Origin: Chinchilla lanigera
Taxonomy: Eukaryota; Chordata; Mammalia; Rodentia; Chinchillidae
Assembly: GCF_000276665.1 (NCBI RefSeq)
Contig: NW_004955502.1
Location: 1,735,045 to 1,799,044 of the forward strand
Length of the DNA stretch: 64,000 nucleotides
Reading direction: 5' to 3'
In this document: piece after piece, positions 63,010 through 64,000 of the stretch
Numbering within the stretch: position 1 is the stretch's first letter
How the letters are laid out: the number at the start of each line of letters is the position of its first letter
Program-made: the position numbers and the translations under genes
The notes under the pieces: model-generated
What the model was told of the DNA's origin: nothing
What the model saw: only the letters and a program-made list of their open reading frames with translations
The model's database searches: none

Positions 63010-63270
63010 TTCCTTTAGTATACTTGTTAGTTTGCCAGAGTTGCCATAACAAGATACTGCAGACCAAATTGTTTAACTGGCTTCAACAGTACAAATATAT
63101 TTCCTTCATGAGGCTTGATATCCTTAGTCCAAGGTCAGAAGCTTGGTTCCTCCTGAGCTCTCTCCTTGCCTTGCCAGAAGTGGCCACCTTCTTTCCATTA
63201 TCAGGTGGTCCCCTCTCATTCTGTATGTTCCCAGTATTTCCTTTTGATGTCCTTTGACAACCCTGCATAT
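63010..63270 (-). mobile_element. MLT1-like LTR remnant, minus strand
   Basis: TTAGTTTGCCAGAGTTGCCA, TAACAAGATACTGCAGACCA, then AGTCCAAGGTCAGAAGCTTG and GAAGTGGCCACCTTCTTTCC match the reversed 3' end of MLT1-class LTRs. Confidence 0.65.
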
Positions 63271-64000
63271 GATCTCATTTTACTTGAAGCACCTCTTGAA
63301 AAACCCAAACACAGTCATATTCTGAGATACTCGTGGTTAGGACATCAATATGTGAATTTTAGGACATATATATTATCCCATAATGGTATTGAAATGCCAA
63401 AAGCAGTATACAGATGTGAGGTATACTTTTTGTTCATTTTTCCAACAGAAGTTTTTAGGCCAGGAAACAAAATACATTCATATGTGTTCGGGGAAATGTA
63501 ATGGTAACAACAACGTAGAGGACTGATTAGGATCGGGAAGAAGTGCACACGTGGTCTCACATTTGAGGCTGTGGTGGTGGCCCAGGGGAGAAACCCTGAG
63601 GTGTTCTCCGAGCCGTGCTGGGTACTGGGGGAGAGAGAGCAGTTCAGGAGGCATTTTCTATTTCTCCGATGAGTGGTTTACAGTCTTCTCTCGACTAGAA
63701 CAGGCCTGGTACAGGTGAGAAATTCCTGACACCAGTGATCTGGGAGAGGCTGGAGGTTCAAAGGCCTCTCCTCGTTTCTTCATTGCTTCTTTGGCTCCAA
63801 AACACAGTGCCCATGACGACCCTTTATGCAGGCATTTTCTCAGCCTCCCTTCAACAGTTGTCTCGGCTGCATCGGCACAAGCTCCCTGCTGCGTAACTCA
63901 TAATCTGAAATCACACTGCTGCTTGGAATTGAAATAACTCAGTTTCACTAGAAAAAAATTCATATTTTAAATAATTTTTGTCAAATGCTCTGATGGTTGA
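63271..64000. other. Intronic sequence to the window end
   Basis: No exon or repeat recognised; the GC-richer part 63530-63900 has no coding signature. Confidence 0.5.

Larger units (their letters stand above)
31841..64000 (+). other. KHDRBS2: KHDRBS2 intron downstream of the second exon (partial, 3' end outside window)
   Basis: The intron begins GTAAGT directly after the YEEY codons. The following exon, expected to start with Gly-Tyr-Asp-Asp-type tail residues, was not found in the remaining 32 kb, so this intron exceeds 32 kb. It hosts the CASP3 and RNF13 retrocopies, the two-LTR MaLR element, four ID SINEs and the large L1. Confidence 0.85.

Overview
This is vertebrate, specifically mammalian, nuclear DNA: about 64 kb of AT-rich, mostly intronic sequence with two exons of one gene, two retrocopied pseudogenes and many interspersed repeats. 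Several tRNA-derived ID SINEs and a B1+ID composite SINE point to a rodent. The ID copies end in a tail around CCGGTACCGG and the composite is B1-dID-like, which suggests a non-murid lineage (squirrel-, beaver- or kangaroo-rat-like). I cannot name the species from sequence alone.

The host gene is KHDRBS2 (SLM-1), a STAR-family KH-domain RNA-binding splicing regulator, on the + strand. The window holds the exon just after the KH/QUA2 region (26392-26519) and the following proline-rich/RG-rich exon (31642-31840). They are separated by a 5,122-bp intron with GT...AG ends, and the codon split across the junction restores Arg. Everything left of 26392 is upstream intron and everything right of 31840 is downstream intron; no other exon of this or another gene was recognised.

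Layout. 1-26 kb: intron with decayed MaLR-type LTRs, old L1 fragments, a head-to-head pair of rodent-type L1 pieces (8.2-12 kb), MIR and L2 remnants, a B1-ID composite (17.6 kb) and microsatellites. 26-32 kb: the two KHDRBS2 exons. 33-37.5 kb: an 85-bp local duplication, then a two-LTR MaLR-type element on the minus strand (34176-36738), then an ID SINE with a perfect 12-bp target-site duplication. 41.3-42.2 kb: a processed CASP3 retrocopy whose reading frame is open to the normal stop but carries a 12-codon deletion and an Arg-to-Trp change beside the catalytic Cys. 50.2-52.35 kb: a processed RNF13 pseudogene bounded by a perfect 15-bp target-site duplication, carrying its own ID insertion and a 12-bp tandem expansion. 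54.9-62.6 kb: a long, decayed minus-strand L1 split by a 1.9-kb insertion with a 15-bp duplicated target and by a smaller insertion of an unnamed repeat.

The only functional gene I can support is KHDRBS2. The rest is a record of L1-driven retrotransposition: L1 itself, SINEs and the two mRNA retrocopies all show poly(A) tails and/or target-site duplications. The items most worth checking are the open CASP3 retrocopy and the unnamed repeat family found inside and beside the L1 elements.
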